The translations under genes and the position numbers were made by a program. From DASUMP01 sp036277635 (lineage in GTDB: Bacteria; Actinomycetota; Acidimicrobiia; IMCC26256; PALSA-610): 7,685 nucleotides of DNA. Under the pieces are notes generated by a model. The model was not told the origin of the DNA and did no database searches. It saw only the letters and a list, made by a program, of their open reading frames with translations. The stretch spans positions 1-7,685 of the forward strand of contig DASUMP010000008.1 in assembly GCA_036277635.1 (NCBI GenBank), given 5' to 3'. Shown piece after piece: positions 1 to 6,387 of the stretch (position 1 is its first letter; every line of letters starts with the position of its first letter).

Positions 1-502
1 GGCGCGCGGGTGGCTCGCGGGCCAGATCGTGCACGGCCAGGATCTCGCGTGGCTGTTCGCCCCGACGGTGAACTCGTACAAGCGCTACCAGCCGGAGTCG
101 TGGGCACCGACCGCGCTCGCGTGGAGCCACGACAACCGCACATGCGGCTTCCGGCTCGTCGGCCACGAGCAGTCGTTCCGCATCGAGTCGCGCATCCCCG
201 GCGCCGACGTGAACCCGTACCTCGCGTTCGCGGCCACGATCGCGGCCGGACTCGACGGCATCGAGCGCGACCTCCCGCTCCCCCACCGTCTCACCGGCAA
301 CGCCTACACCGCTGCCGACGTGGAGCGCGTCCCGGCGAGCATCGTCGATGCCATCGCCGCGCTCGAGTCGTCGACGTTCGCGCGCGACGCGTTCGGCGAC
401 GACGTGCACCACCACTTCGTGAACACGGCGCGCCAGGAGTGGCTCGCGTTCAACCGCGCGGTCACCGACTGGGAGCGGCGCCGCAACTTCGACCCGTGGT
501 GA
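1..502 (+). CDS. Glutamine synthetase-family ligase, C-terminal part (5' end outside window)
   Basis: This is the C-terminal 166 codons of a glutamine synthetase-fold enzyme, which joins glutamate to ammonia or an amine using ATP. The reading frame is open from base 2 with no start in view, so the gene begins upstream; the ATG at 29 is internal. Family landmarks are clear: APTVNSYKRY, then the NR-containing segment SHDNRTCGFR, then ESRIPGADVNPYLAFAA followed by AGLDGIE, and the C-terminal FGDDV...TARQEWLAFNRAVTDWERR pattern. The ending is typical of GlnA-like gamma-glutamylpolyamine or gamma-glutamylamide synthetases (PuuA / GlnA3 / GlnA4 type) as well as of ordinary GS. The PuuD-like hydrolase that overlaps its stop favours the gamma-glutamylamine role over ammonia assimilation. 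That substrate assignment is inference, because the N-terminal substrate-binding part is missing. Confidence 0.9.
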   Translation, partial: ARGWLAGQIVHGQDLAWLFAPTVNSYKRYQPESWAPTALAWSHDNRTCGFRLVGHEQSFRIESRIPGADVNPYLAFAATIAAGLDGIERDLPLPHRLTGNAYTAADVERVPASIVDAIAALESSTFARDAFGDDVHHHFVNTARQEWLAFNRAVTDWERRRNFDPW

Positions 503-1221
503 GCCCGCTCGTCGCCGTCACCGGTCGTGCGCTGCAGGCCGGCCGTGTCGCGCGTTGGCCCGAACCCGCACTCGCACTCCAACGCACCTACCTCGACGCG
601 ATCTCGCGCGCGGGCGGCACGCCAGTGCTGCTGCTGCCCGAGGAGCTCGACGAGCGCGACGCGAGTGCGCTCCTCGCGCGATTCGATGCGCTGGTCCTGA
701 CGGGTGGACCCGACGTCGAGCCTGCGTGCTACGGCCAGGAGCGTCACCCCGACGTCTACGGCGTCGACGCGGTCGCCGACGCGTTCGAGTGCGCTCTCCT
801 GCGGGCCGCGCTCGCGTCCGACATCCGCACGCTCGCGATCTGTCGGGGCATCCAGGTGCTGAACGTCGCGTTGGGCGGAACCTTGCACCAGCACATCACC
901 GGAGCCCCCGGCGTCGGCGCGCACGGCGTCCCCGCGGTCGACGACGGCTCGGTGCTGCACGAGGTCGTGCTCGACGCCGGTTCCCGCACCGCCGACGTCA
1001 TGGGCACGGTGACACCCACGTGCTCGTCCCACCACCACCAGGCGCTCGACGCGCTCGGCGCCGGAGTCACCGTCGTCGGGCGCGCCGCCGACGGCATCGT
1101 CGAAGCGGTCGAGGTGCGGGACGCCCCGCACCTGCTCGCGGTGCAGTGGCACCCGGAGGACACCGCCGCGACCGACCCCGCGCAGCAGCGGCTGTTCGAC
1201 TGGCTCGTCAGCCGCGACTGA
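499..1221 (+). CDS. Gamma-glutamyl-gamma-aminobutyrate hydrolase-like protein (peptidase C26, PuuD-like)
   Basis: A 240-residue class I glutamine amidotransferase-fold hydrolase, close to the usual PuuD length (about 250). It is predicted to cut the gamma-glutamyl amide bond of gamma-glutamyl-GABA or a similar compound in the cytosol. Visible motifs are LTGGPDVEPACYG (residues 67-79), the nucleophile elbow AICRGIQVLNVALGG with Cys115, SSHHHQ (176-181), and AVQWHPE with His218 and Glu220 completing the Cys-His-Glu triad. The start is GTG at 499, overlapping the ligase stop as GTGA; GTG at 496 is directly adjacent in frame and equally possible. The frame stays open far upstream, but that part is antisense-like sequence within the ligase gene and has no family similarity. 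No Shine-Dalgarno lies at normal spacing, so translation is probably coupled to the ligase. The substrate is inferred from family and neighbour. Confidence 0.9.
   Translation: MSPLVAVTGRALQAGRVARWPEPALALQRTYLDAISRAGGTPVLLLPEELDERDASALLARFDALVLTGGPDVEPACYGQERHPDVYGVDAVADAFECALLRAALASDIRTLAICRGIQVLNVALGGTLHQHITGAPGVGAHGVPAVDDGSVLHEVVLDAGSRTADVMGTVTPTCSSHHHQALDALGAGVTVVGRAADGIVEAVEVRDAPHLLAVQWHPEDTAATDPAQQRLFDWLVSRD
1208..1221. other. Tail-to-tail overlap of two convergent genes
   Basis: The stop of the + strand hydrolase (TGA at 1219-1221) and the stop of the - strand LLM oxidoreductase (reverse complement of TCA at 1208-1210) lie past each other, so the last 14 bases are coding on both strands. 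No space remains for a dedicated intrinsic terminator between the two transcription units, and no hairpin followed by a T-run is visible on either side. Transcripts from each side must therefore run into the opposite gene or stop by a Rho-type mechanism. Confidence 0.85.
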
Positions 1222-2134
1222 GCTCGCCGAGCGCGGCGACGAACGCGTGCACGTCGCTCCTGTCGCGCAGGTGGCGACCGAGGCCCACGGCGAACGTCGT
1301 CACGCCCACCTGCGCGAGCTCGGCGGCCCGAGCGCGCGACTCGTCGAGGTCGATGCTGCCGTCGTCGCGCACCGCCAGCGGCAGCCCGGCGCGCACGCCG
1401 AACGTCGAGGGGTCGCGGCCCGCCGCCGCGCACGCATCCCGCAGGCGCGCGATGCCGTCGCGCAGCGCGTCGGGCGGTGTCGTGTGGATCGGGAGCCAGC
1501 CGGCGCCGTAGGCGGCCATGCGCGCGACGTTGTCACCGGTCGCGGGCACGCCGAACCACAGCGGGATCCCGGTGCCCGGGTGCTGCTGGCGCGGGCGCGG
1601 CTCGCACCAGACGTCGTCGAACGCGATCGTCGCACTGCGGAACGTCGTCGGCGGCTCGGTCGTGAAGAGGGCCGCGAGCGCGCCGAGCTGGTCGTCGAAG
1701 TTCTGGTGGCGCTCGCCCCACGGGACGCCGACAGCGGCGTACTCCTCCCGCTGCCAGCCGACGCCGACGCCGAGATCGAGGCGCCCGTCGCACAGCTGGT
1801 CGAGCGTCGCCGCCGCCTTCGCGAGCAGGACTGCGGGGCGCAGCGGGCTGATGAGGATGCCCGTGCCCAGCCGGGCGCGGGTCGTGACCGCGGCGAACGC
1901 GGCGAGCAGCGTGAGCGGTTCGGGCCACGGTTCCTCCGGTCCGTAGGGGAACCGCCCGTAGGGATACCGATCGGTGCGCGTGCCCATCACGACGTGGTCG
2001 GCCAGCACGAGCTGGTGCACGCCCGCGTCGTCGGCTCCGCGTGCGACGTCGAGCACGGCGCGCAGGTCGCCGTCGAAGAGGCGCGTGAAGCCGGAGATCG
2101 TGAGCGAGACCTCGAGCCGGCGCGTGGTGGTCAC
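1208..2134 (-). CDS. LLM-class (luciferase-like) oxidoreductase, probably F420-dependent
   Basis: A 308-residue TIM-barrel protein of the bacterial luciferase-like monooxygenase family. Recognisable segments are VHQLVLADHVVMG near residues 39-51, ARLGTGILISPLRPAVLLAKAAATLDQL (88-114), the hallmark DGRLDLGVGVGWQREEY (116-132), then PLWFGVP (191-197) and AAYGAGWLP (207-215), which normally help build the flavin/F420 pocket. Length and motif spacing match the short actinobacterial F420-dependent subgroup; an FMN-dependent monooxygenase is the alternative. The GTG start overlaps the stop of the upstream SDR gene as GTGA; an open frame further upstream runs antisense-like through that SDR and is not real. 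There is no good ribosome site, so translational coupling is likely. It is the last gene of the - strand operon. The substrate cannot be read from sequence; reduction or oxidation of the operon's lipophilic intermediate is a guess. Confidence 0.9.
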   Translation of the reverse strand: MTTTRRLEVSLTISGFTRLFDGDLRAVLDVARGADDAGVHQLVLADHVVMGTRTDRYPYGRFPYGPEEPWPEPLTLLAAFAAVTTRARLGTGILISPLRPAVLLAKAAATLDQLCDGRLDLGVGVGWQREEYAAVGVPWGERHQNFDDQLGALAALFTTEPPTTFRSATIAFDDVWCEPRPRQQHPGTGIPLWFGVPATGDNVARMAAYGAGWLPIHTTPPDALRDGIARLRDACAAAGRDPSTFGVRAGLPLAVRDDGSIDLDESRARAAELAQVGVTTFAVGLGRHLRDRSDVHAFVAALGELSRG

Positions 2135-2916
2135 GGCACCCGGTCCGGGAAGAGCAGCGCGTCGGTGCCGCCGTCGATCACGAGCAACGAGCCGGTGACG
2201 TAGCGCGCGTCGTCGGAGAGCAGCCACGTCACGACCGCGGCGATGTCGTCGGGGGTGCCGCGGCGCCCGAGCGGGATCGGGATCGACTCGATCAGCGGAC
2301 GGAGATCCGGATCGTCGAGGCCACCCTGGAGGAGCGGGCTGTCGAATGCACCCGGCGCGACCGCGTTGACGCGGATCCCTCGCGGTCCGAGCTGTGCGGC
2401 GCGGCGGCGGGTCGTGCGCGCCAGCGCCGCCTTCGCCGAGGCGTACACCGAGTTGCCGGGCAGCTCCGTGGCGCGCGCCCGCGCCGCGCCTTCGTCGCCG
2501 CTCGTGCACGCGTCGACCAACGCCGCATCGACGGTCGGGTCGAGCATCACCGAGTGCGACGAGATCATGACCACCGCCGGCTGGTCACCGCGGCCGAGCG
2601 CTTCGGCGAGCCCGTCGAGGAACGCGACCGCGCCGAAGTAGTTGACCGAGAGCATGAGCGCGTGGTCTGCCACCTGAGGCCCGAGCCCCGCGCACGGCAC
2701 CACGCCGTCGAGGACGCCGTCGCACGCGTCGAGCACGCGTGCGACCGCGTCGGCGCGGCCTGCCGTCGTCGCGAGGTCGGCATCGACGTCGGCATCGCGG
2801 AGGTCGACGCCGATCACCCGCGCGCCCGCGCCGACGAGTCGTGCGCTCGTCGCCGCGCCGAGGCCCGACGCCGAACCGGTGACCGCGTACGTGCGGACCC
2901 GCGCGCTCGTCGTCAC
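2131..2916 (-). CDS. SDR oxidoreductase resembling 3-alpha-hydroxysteroid dehydrogenase / carbonyl reductase
   Basis: A 261-residue short-chain dehydrogenase/reductase. The Rossmann motif TGSASGLG is at 13-20, Asp38 at the end of the second strand favours NAD(H), the usual NNAG is replaced by PCAG (74-77), Asn92 sits in SVNYFG, the catalytic Ser is in MISSHS (117-122), and YASAK gives Tyr158 and Lys162. About 37 residues separate Ser and Tyr instead of the usual 12-14. This insertion, together with the C-terminal pattern VAPGAFDSPLLQ and VIDGGTDALLFP, recalls the Comamonas 3-alpha-HSD/carbonyl reductase (HsdA) group as I remember it. Such enzymes interconvert hydroxyl and keto groups on steroids or reduce bulky ketones. 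The GTG start overlaps the acyl-CoA synthetase stop (GTGA) and the stop overlaps the LLM start the same way. The family call is firm; the steroid link is a resemblance only. Confidence 0.9.
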   Translation of the reverse strand: MTTSARVRTYAVTGSASGLGAATSARLVGAGARVIGVDLRDADVDADLATTAGRADAVARVLDACDGVLDGVVPCAGLGPQVADHALMLSVNYFGAVAFLDGLAEALGRGDQPAVVMISSHSVMLDPTVDAALVDACTSGDEGAARARATELPGNSVYASAKAALARTTRRRAAQLGPRGIRVNAVAPGAFDSPLLQGGLDDPDLRPLIESIPIPLGRRGTPDDIAAVVTWLLSDDARYVTGSLLVIDGGTDALLFPDRVP

Positions 2917-4460
2917 GCCGAGTCGACGATCCGGGCCCGCAGCTCGTGCTTCGGGACCTTGCCGCTCGGGTTGCGGGGCATCGCGTCGAGCACCTCGAGT
3001 CGCTCGGGGATCTTCTGCGTCATCAACCCCTGCGTCTTGCAGTGCTCGACGACGTCGCTCAGCGTCGGCGGGTCGGCCGCGTCGCTCGGGACCACGCACG
3101 CCACGACCATCTCTCCCCGCTCCACGTCGGGGATGCCGAGCACGGCCACGTCGGCGATCTTGGGGTGCGCGAACAAGATGTCTTCGACTTCTTTCGCCGA
3201 GACGTTCTCGCCCTTGCGGATGATGATGTCCTTGATGCGTCCGGTGATGACGATCGCGCCGTGCGGATCGAAGCGGGCCAGGTCGCCGGTGCGGAAGTAG
3301 CCGTCGGGCGTGAACGCGTCGGCGTCGAGGGACGCGTCGACGTAGCCGCGCATCACCTGCGGACCCTTGACCACGACCTCGCCCTCGGCGCCCGCGGCGA
3401 CGTCGTTGCCCTCGCGGTCGCGCAGCCGGATGTCGACGCCGGGGTTCGGTGTGCCCTCTCCGTCGCGCTTCGACTCGTCGGGTGCGTCGACATCGGTCTG
3501 GGTGATGATCGGCGCCTCGGTGAGCCCGTAGCCCGACGTGATGCCCGCGCACCCCGGGACCGCGTCCATCAGCTCGAAGTGGAGCTGCGGCGGCTTCGTC
3601 GAACCACCACTCGGGAACGCGCGGATCGTGGCGTACGCGTCGGGGGTGGCGCGCGCCTCGGCGAGCAGCGCGGTGTGGATCGCGGGCGCGCCGTTGCCGA
3701 GCGTGATGCGGTGGCGCGCGATGAGCTCGGTCGACGCGGCCGCCGTCCACGCCTCCATCAACACCGCGCACGAACCGGTGAGCAGAGGCGTGTAGACGCC
3801 GATGATGATCCCGCCGACGTGCGTGAACGGGAACGCGACGAGTGCGAGGTCGTCGGCGACGACGTGCGTCTTCTTCGCGTACCCGATCGCGGCGGCCATG
3901 ACCGAGCGGTCGGTGTGCTGCGCGCCCTTCGGCTCCGCGGTGGTCCCCGACGTGTAGTAGATCCAGCGCACCGGATCGTCGGCCGCATCGTCGTACGCGC
4001 GTGGCGGTGCCGGGAGCGTCGCGGGGTCGCCGTCGGGGTTCCAGCGGTCGGCGACGAGGGTGTGCATCCCGTCGTTCTCGCCCGCGACCTGCTCGGCGAG
4101 CGCGGCGTAGTCGAACTTGTTCCACACGCTCGGCGTGATCAGGAGCTTGCACCCGGTCTGACGGGCGATGAACGAGACCTCCCGGTGCCGGTAGATCGGC
4201 AGCATCGGGTTCTGCACCGCGCCGAGGCGGCACAGCGCGCCGACGAGCACCGCCGACTCGGTCCACGTCGGGAGCTGCCAGGAGACGTTCGTCCCTTCGC
4301 CGACGCCGAGGGCGTGGAGTCCGGCGGCGGCGCGCAACGCGAGGGCTCGGTACTCGGCGAACGTGGTGGTGCGATCACCGTCGACGAGCATCGTGGCGCC
4401 GGGTGTGGCATCCGCGCGTCGTTCGATGAGCTCCCAGACGGTGCGCGCGTCGTCGAACAT
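2913..4460 (-). CDS. AMP-forming acyl-CoA synthetase (ANL superfamily)
   Basis: A 515-residue adenylate-forming enzyme that activates a carboxylic acid with ATP and loads it on CoA. All core motifs are intact: the P-loop TSGTTAEPKG (170-179), SGYGLTE (309-315), GYFRTGD (387-393), the hinge segment GRIKDIIIRKGENVSAKEVE (407-426), and the C-terminal catalytic lysine Lys501 in NPSGK. The length is normal for the medium-chain / alicyclic acid ligases. The segment QNPMLPIYRHREVSFI (83-98) recalls the FadK / cyclohexanecarboxylate-CoA ligase (AliA) group, which suggests a medium-chain, cyclic or side-chain acid rather than a long fatty acid; this is inference. The ATG start is backed by a strong purine-rich ribosome site. 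It lies 34 bases after the upstream SDR and overlaps the next SDR by GTGA, placing it in the centre of the operon. Confidence 0.94.
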   Translation of the reverse strand: MFDDARTVWELIERRADATPGATMLVDGDRTTTFAEYRALALRAAAGLHALGVGEGTNVSWQLPTWTESAVLVGALCRLGAVQNPMLPIYRHREVSFIARQTGCKLLITPSVWNKFDYAALAEQVAGENDGMHTLVADRWNPDGDPATLPAPPRAYDDAADDPVRWIYYTSGTTAEPKGAQHTDRSVMAAAIGYAKKTHVVADDLALVAFPFTHVGGIIIGVYTPLLTGSCAVLMEAWTAAASTELIARHRITLGNGAPAIHTALLAEARATPDAYATIRAFPSGGSTKPPQLHFELMDAVPGCAGITSGYGLTEAPIITQTDVDAPDESKRDGEGTPNPGVDIRLRDREGNDVAAGAEGEVVVKGPQVMRGYVDASLDADAFTPDGYFRTGDLARFDPHGAIVITGRIKDIIIRKGENVSAKEVEDILFAHPKIADVAVLGIPDVERGEMVVACVVPSDAADPPTLSDVVEHCKTQGLMTQKIPERLEVLDAMPRNPSGKVPKHELRARIVDSA

Positions 4461-4463
4461 GGT

Positions 4464-4470
4464 TCCCCCT
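4464..4470 (-). promoter_or_regulatory. Ribosome binding site of the acyl-CoA synthetase gene
   Basis: Read on the - strand, AGGGGGA stands 3 bases before the ATG at 4460. It is purine-rich and slightly close to the start. It supports this ATG as the true start and shows that the synthetase is translated independently, whereas the two genes after it rely on stop-start overlap. Confidence 0.6.
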
Positions 4471-4494
4471 GGTGCGGAGCTGCGGCCGATCGCT

Positions 4495-5247
4495 TCAGAC
4501 GGTGATGCCGCCGTCGACGGACACCACCGCGCCGGTCATGTAGCGACACGCGTCCGACGCGACGAACGCCACGATCCCGGCGATCTCGTCGGGCGTGCTG
4601 TTGCCGAGCGGCGACATCACCTTGCGCATCGCCTTCCAGGTGACGCCCTCGGGCATCTCCATGAACGCCTCCTGGAGCGGCGTCTCGATGCCCCCGGGCG
4701 CGATGCAATTCACCCGGATGCCGCGCTTGACGTACTCGTCGGCGAGGCATTTCGAGAGATGCACCACGCCCGCCTTCGAGGCGCAGTACGCGGCGGAGTA
4801 CGGCTGAGCCTTGATCCCCGCGTTCGAGGCGATGTTGACGATCGTGCCGCCGCCGTCGAGGAGGTACGGGAGCGCGGCCTGGCACACGAGGAACGTGCCG
4901 GTGAGGTTCACACCGATGATGCGTTGCCACTCGTCGAACGCGAGCTCGTGGGTGTGGGCGAACTTCCCGATCCCCGCGCAGTTCACGACGATCTCCGGGC
5001 GCCCGAGGGCAGCTGCCGCGGCGTCGACCGCCGCTCGGCTCGACTCCGGGTCGCTGACGTCGGCGCTGAAAGCGCGGGCGGTGCCGCCGGCCTCGCCGAT
5101 CGCGGCGGCGGTCTTCTCGGCCGCGTCGCTCGCGATGTCGAGGCACGCGACCGGCGCACCCTCGGCGGCGAGGAGCTGCGCCACGGCTCGGCCGAGCCCG
5201 GATCCCGCGCCCGTGACCACCGCGACGCGTCCGTCGAATCGACCCAT
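4495..5247 (-). CDS. Classical SDR-family NAD-dependent oxidoreductase
   Basis: A 250-residue classical short-chain dehydrogenase with every standard motif: TGAGSGLG (12-19) for cofactor binding, Asp37 in CLDIA favouring NAD(H), NCAG (89-92), Asn114 in GVNLTG, Ser141 in NIASNAG, Tyr154 and Lys158 in YCASK, the IAPGGIETP segment (182-190), and a C-terminal VDGGITV. The sequence is of the FabG / 3-hydroxyacyl-CoA or cyclic-alcohol dehydrogenase type, so it probably oxidises a secondary alcohol, perhaps a beta-hydroxyacyl-CoA or ring hydroxyl. The frame is open for 50 codons upstream, but the ATG at 5247 is chosen because MGRFDGRVAVVTG is the normal family N-terminus and a strong ribosome site precedes it. 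It lies 34 bases from both neighbours. The exact substrate cannot be told; SDR sequence alone is a poor guide. Confidence 0.93.
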   Translation of the reverse strand: MGRFDGRVAVVTGAGSGLGRAVAQLLAAEGAPVACLDIASDAAEKTAAAIGEAGGTARAFSADVSDPESSRAAVDAAAAALGRPEIVVNCAGIGKFAHTHELAFDEWQRIIGVNLTGTFLVCQAALPYLLDGGGTIVNIASNAGIKAQPYSAAYCASKAGVVHLSKCLADEYVKRGIRVNCIAPGGIETPLQEAFMEMPEGVTWKAMRKVMSPLGNSTPDEIAGIVAFVASDACRYMTGAVVSVDGGITV

Positions 5248-5255
5248 GTCGTCTG

Positions 5256-5265
5256 CTCCCCCTCC
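5256..5265 (-). promoter_or_regulatory. Ribosome binding site deciding the SDR start
   Basis: On the - strand GGAGGGGGAG lies 8 bases before the ATG at 5247. This near-ideal Shine-Dalgarno rules against the longer open frame that continues to 5397 into the upstream MDR gene. Confidence 0.7.
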
Positions 5266-5281
5266 GGCTGGTCCGCGGAAT

Positions 5282-6382
5282 CTAACGCGCGGGCGCGTCG
5301 ACGCTCCCAGGGTCGACGACCACGACGGTCCGTCCCGTGGTCTCCCGGTTCGCGAGCGCCGTGATCGCCCGCGGGACGTCGCCGAACCCGACGACATCGC
5401 CGATCACGGCCCGCACGGTTCCCGCCTCGACGAGGGCGATCACCTCGCGCATGATGCGCTCACCCAGTCGGCCCGACGCGAAGTTCCAGCCCATCGCGGT
5501 CTTCACCAGCTCGGCGAGCTCGTCAGTGGCGTAGGCGAGCAGCACGCCGCACAGCTTGATGTTCGCAGTGGCGAGCCGTCGCGGCACGATGAATGGCTCG
5601 TCGGCGACCGTCTTGTTCGATGCGAAGCCCATCATCAGGTAGCGCCCGTTGTACGCGGCGCACTGCATCGACGCTTCCATCACCGCTTCGCCGACGTTGT
5701 CGAACACGACGTCGACGCCGCGGTTGTCCGTCTCGGCGAGCACGACCGACGCGAAGTCGGTCGTCGTGTAGTCGATCGCGACGTCGGCTCCGAGCTCGCG
5801 ACAGAGCGCGACCTTCTCCTCGTTACCCGCGGTCGCGAACACTCGAGCGCCGCGCGCGACCGCGAGCTGGATCGCGGCGCTGCCGGAACCGCCCGCGCCG
5901 GCGTGGATCAGCACGGTCTCGCCCGGCTGCAGGTCGGCGCGGTCGTACAGCCCGAGCCACGCGAGGTGGAACGGGAAGTACAGCGCGGCCGCCGCCGGGA
6001 GCGGGATCGACTCGGGCATCTCGAAGGTGGACACGGCCGGGCACACGGCGTACTCCGCGTAGCCGCCGTGCGCGCTCTTCGGCATCGCCACGACGCGCCG
6101 ACCCATCCACTCGTGGGCGCCGTCGCCGCACGCGTCGACGACACCCATGACCTCCATCCCGGGGCCGTAGGGCAGCTCGGGTTCGACCATCATGTTGCCG
6201 CCCGTGACGCGTTCCAGGTCGTTCAGGTTCAATGGGAACGCCTGGACGCGGACGCGCACCTCGCCGGCGCCGGGCTGCGGCACCGCGACCTCGTCGAGCT
6301 GCAGCGCGGTCAGCGGGGGCCCGTACTCGTGGGTTCGCCACGCCCGCATCGTGGACGGCACGGCGTCTCGGTCGGAGGTCAT
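5282..6382 (-). CDS. Zinc-free MDR oxidoreductase (quinone oxidoreductase / enoyl reductase type)
   Basis: A 366-residue medium-chain dehydrogenase/reductase. The N-terminal GroES-like domain shows FPLNLNDLERVTGG (49-62) and YGPGMEVMGVV (72-82), the quinone-oxidoreductase pattern. The Rossmann domain has AGAGGSGSAAIQLA (161-174), GADVAIDY (198-205) and VDVVFDNVGE (223-232). The cysteine cluster of zinc-binding alcohol dehydrogenases is absent, so it should act as an NAD(P)H-dependent reductase on quinones, enones or enoyl-CoA esters. The ATG at 6382 is 5 bases after the sulfotransferase stop, with GAGGTG inside that gene as a possible ribosome site. A second in-frame ATG at codon 12 gives MRAWRTHEYG, the usual family N-terminus, so the true protein may be 355 residues. 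It is the second gene of the operon. Family assignment is firm; substrate unknown. Confidence 0.92.
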   Translation of the reverse strand: MTSDRDAVPSTMRAWRTHEYGPPLTALQLDEVAVPQPGAGEVRVRVQAFPLNLNDLERVTGGNMMVEPELPYGPGMEVMGVVDACGDGAHEWMGRRVVAMPKSAHGGYAEYAVCPAVSTFEMPESIPLPAAAALYFPFHLAWLGLYDRADLQPGETVLIHAGAGGSGSAAIQLAVARGARVFATAGNEEKVALCRELGADVAIDYTTTDFASVVLAETDNRGVDVVFDNVGEAVMEASMQCAAYNGRYLMMGFASNKTVADEPFIVPRRLATANIKLCGVLLAYATDELAELVKTAMGWNFASGRLGERIMREVIALVEAGTVRAVIGDVVGFGDVPRAITALANRETTGRTVVVVDPGSVDAPAR

Positions 6383-6387
6383 CGGGT

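Noticed and set aside
10..498. N-terminal extension of the PuuD-like hydrolase (frame open to base 10)
   Set aside because: This part overlaps the glutamine synthetase domain in another frame and is Arg/Pro-rich without domain similarity. The hydrolase has full family length from GTG 499.
2135..2509. N-terminal extension of the LLM oxidoreductase (frame open to 2509)
   Set aside because: The added 125 residues are Arg/Ala/Pro-rich shadow of the SDR gene, and the family-like sequence begins at the GTG overlapping the SDR stop.
2917..4266. Apparent 711-residue fusion protein ending in the SDR
   Set aside because: Only the last 261 residues are a real SDR; the preceding part is an out-of-frame, Arg-rich reading of the acyl-CoA synthetase gene.
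2946..4505. Long + strand open frame (519 codons) opposite the acyl-CoA synthetase
   Set aside because: The synthetase on the other strand has every family motif. The + frame reads as low-complexity Arg/Val/Asp/Gly sequence with no family pattern, as expected from GC-biased codons whose complements lack stops.
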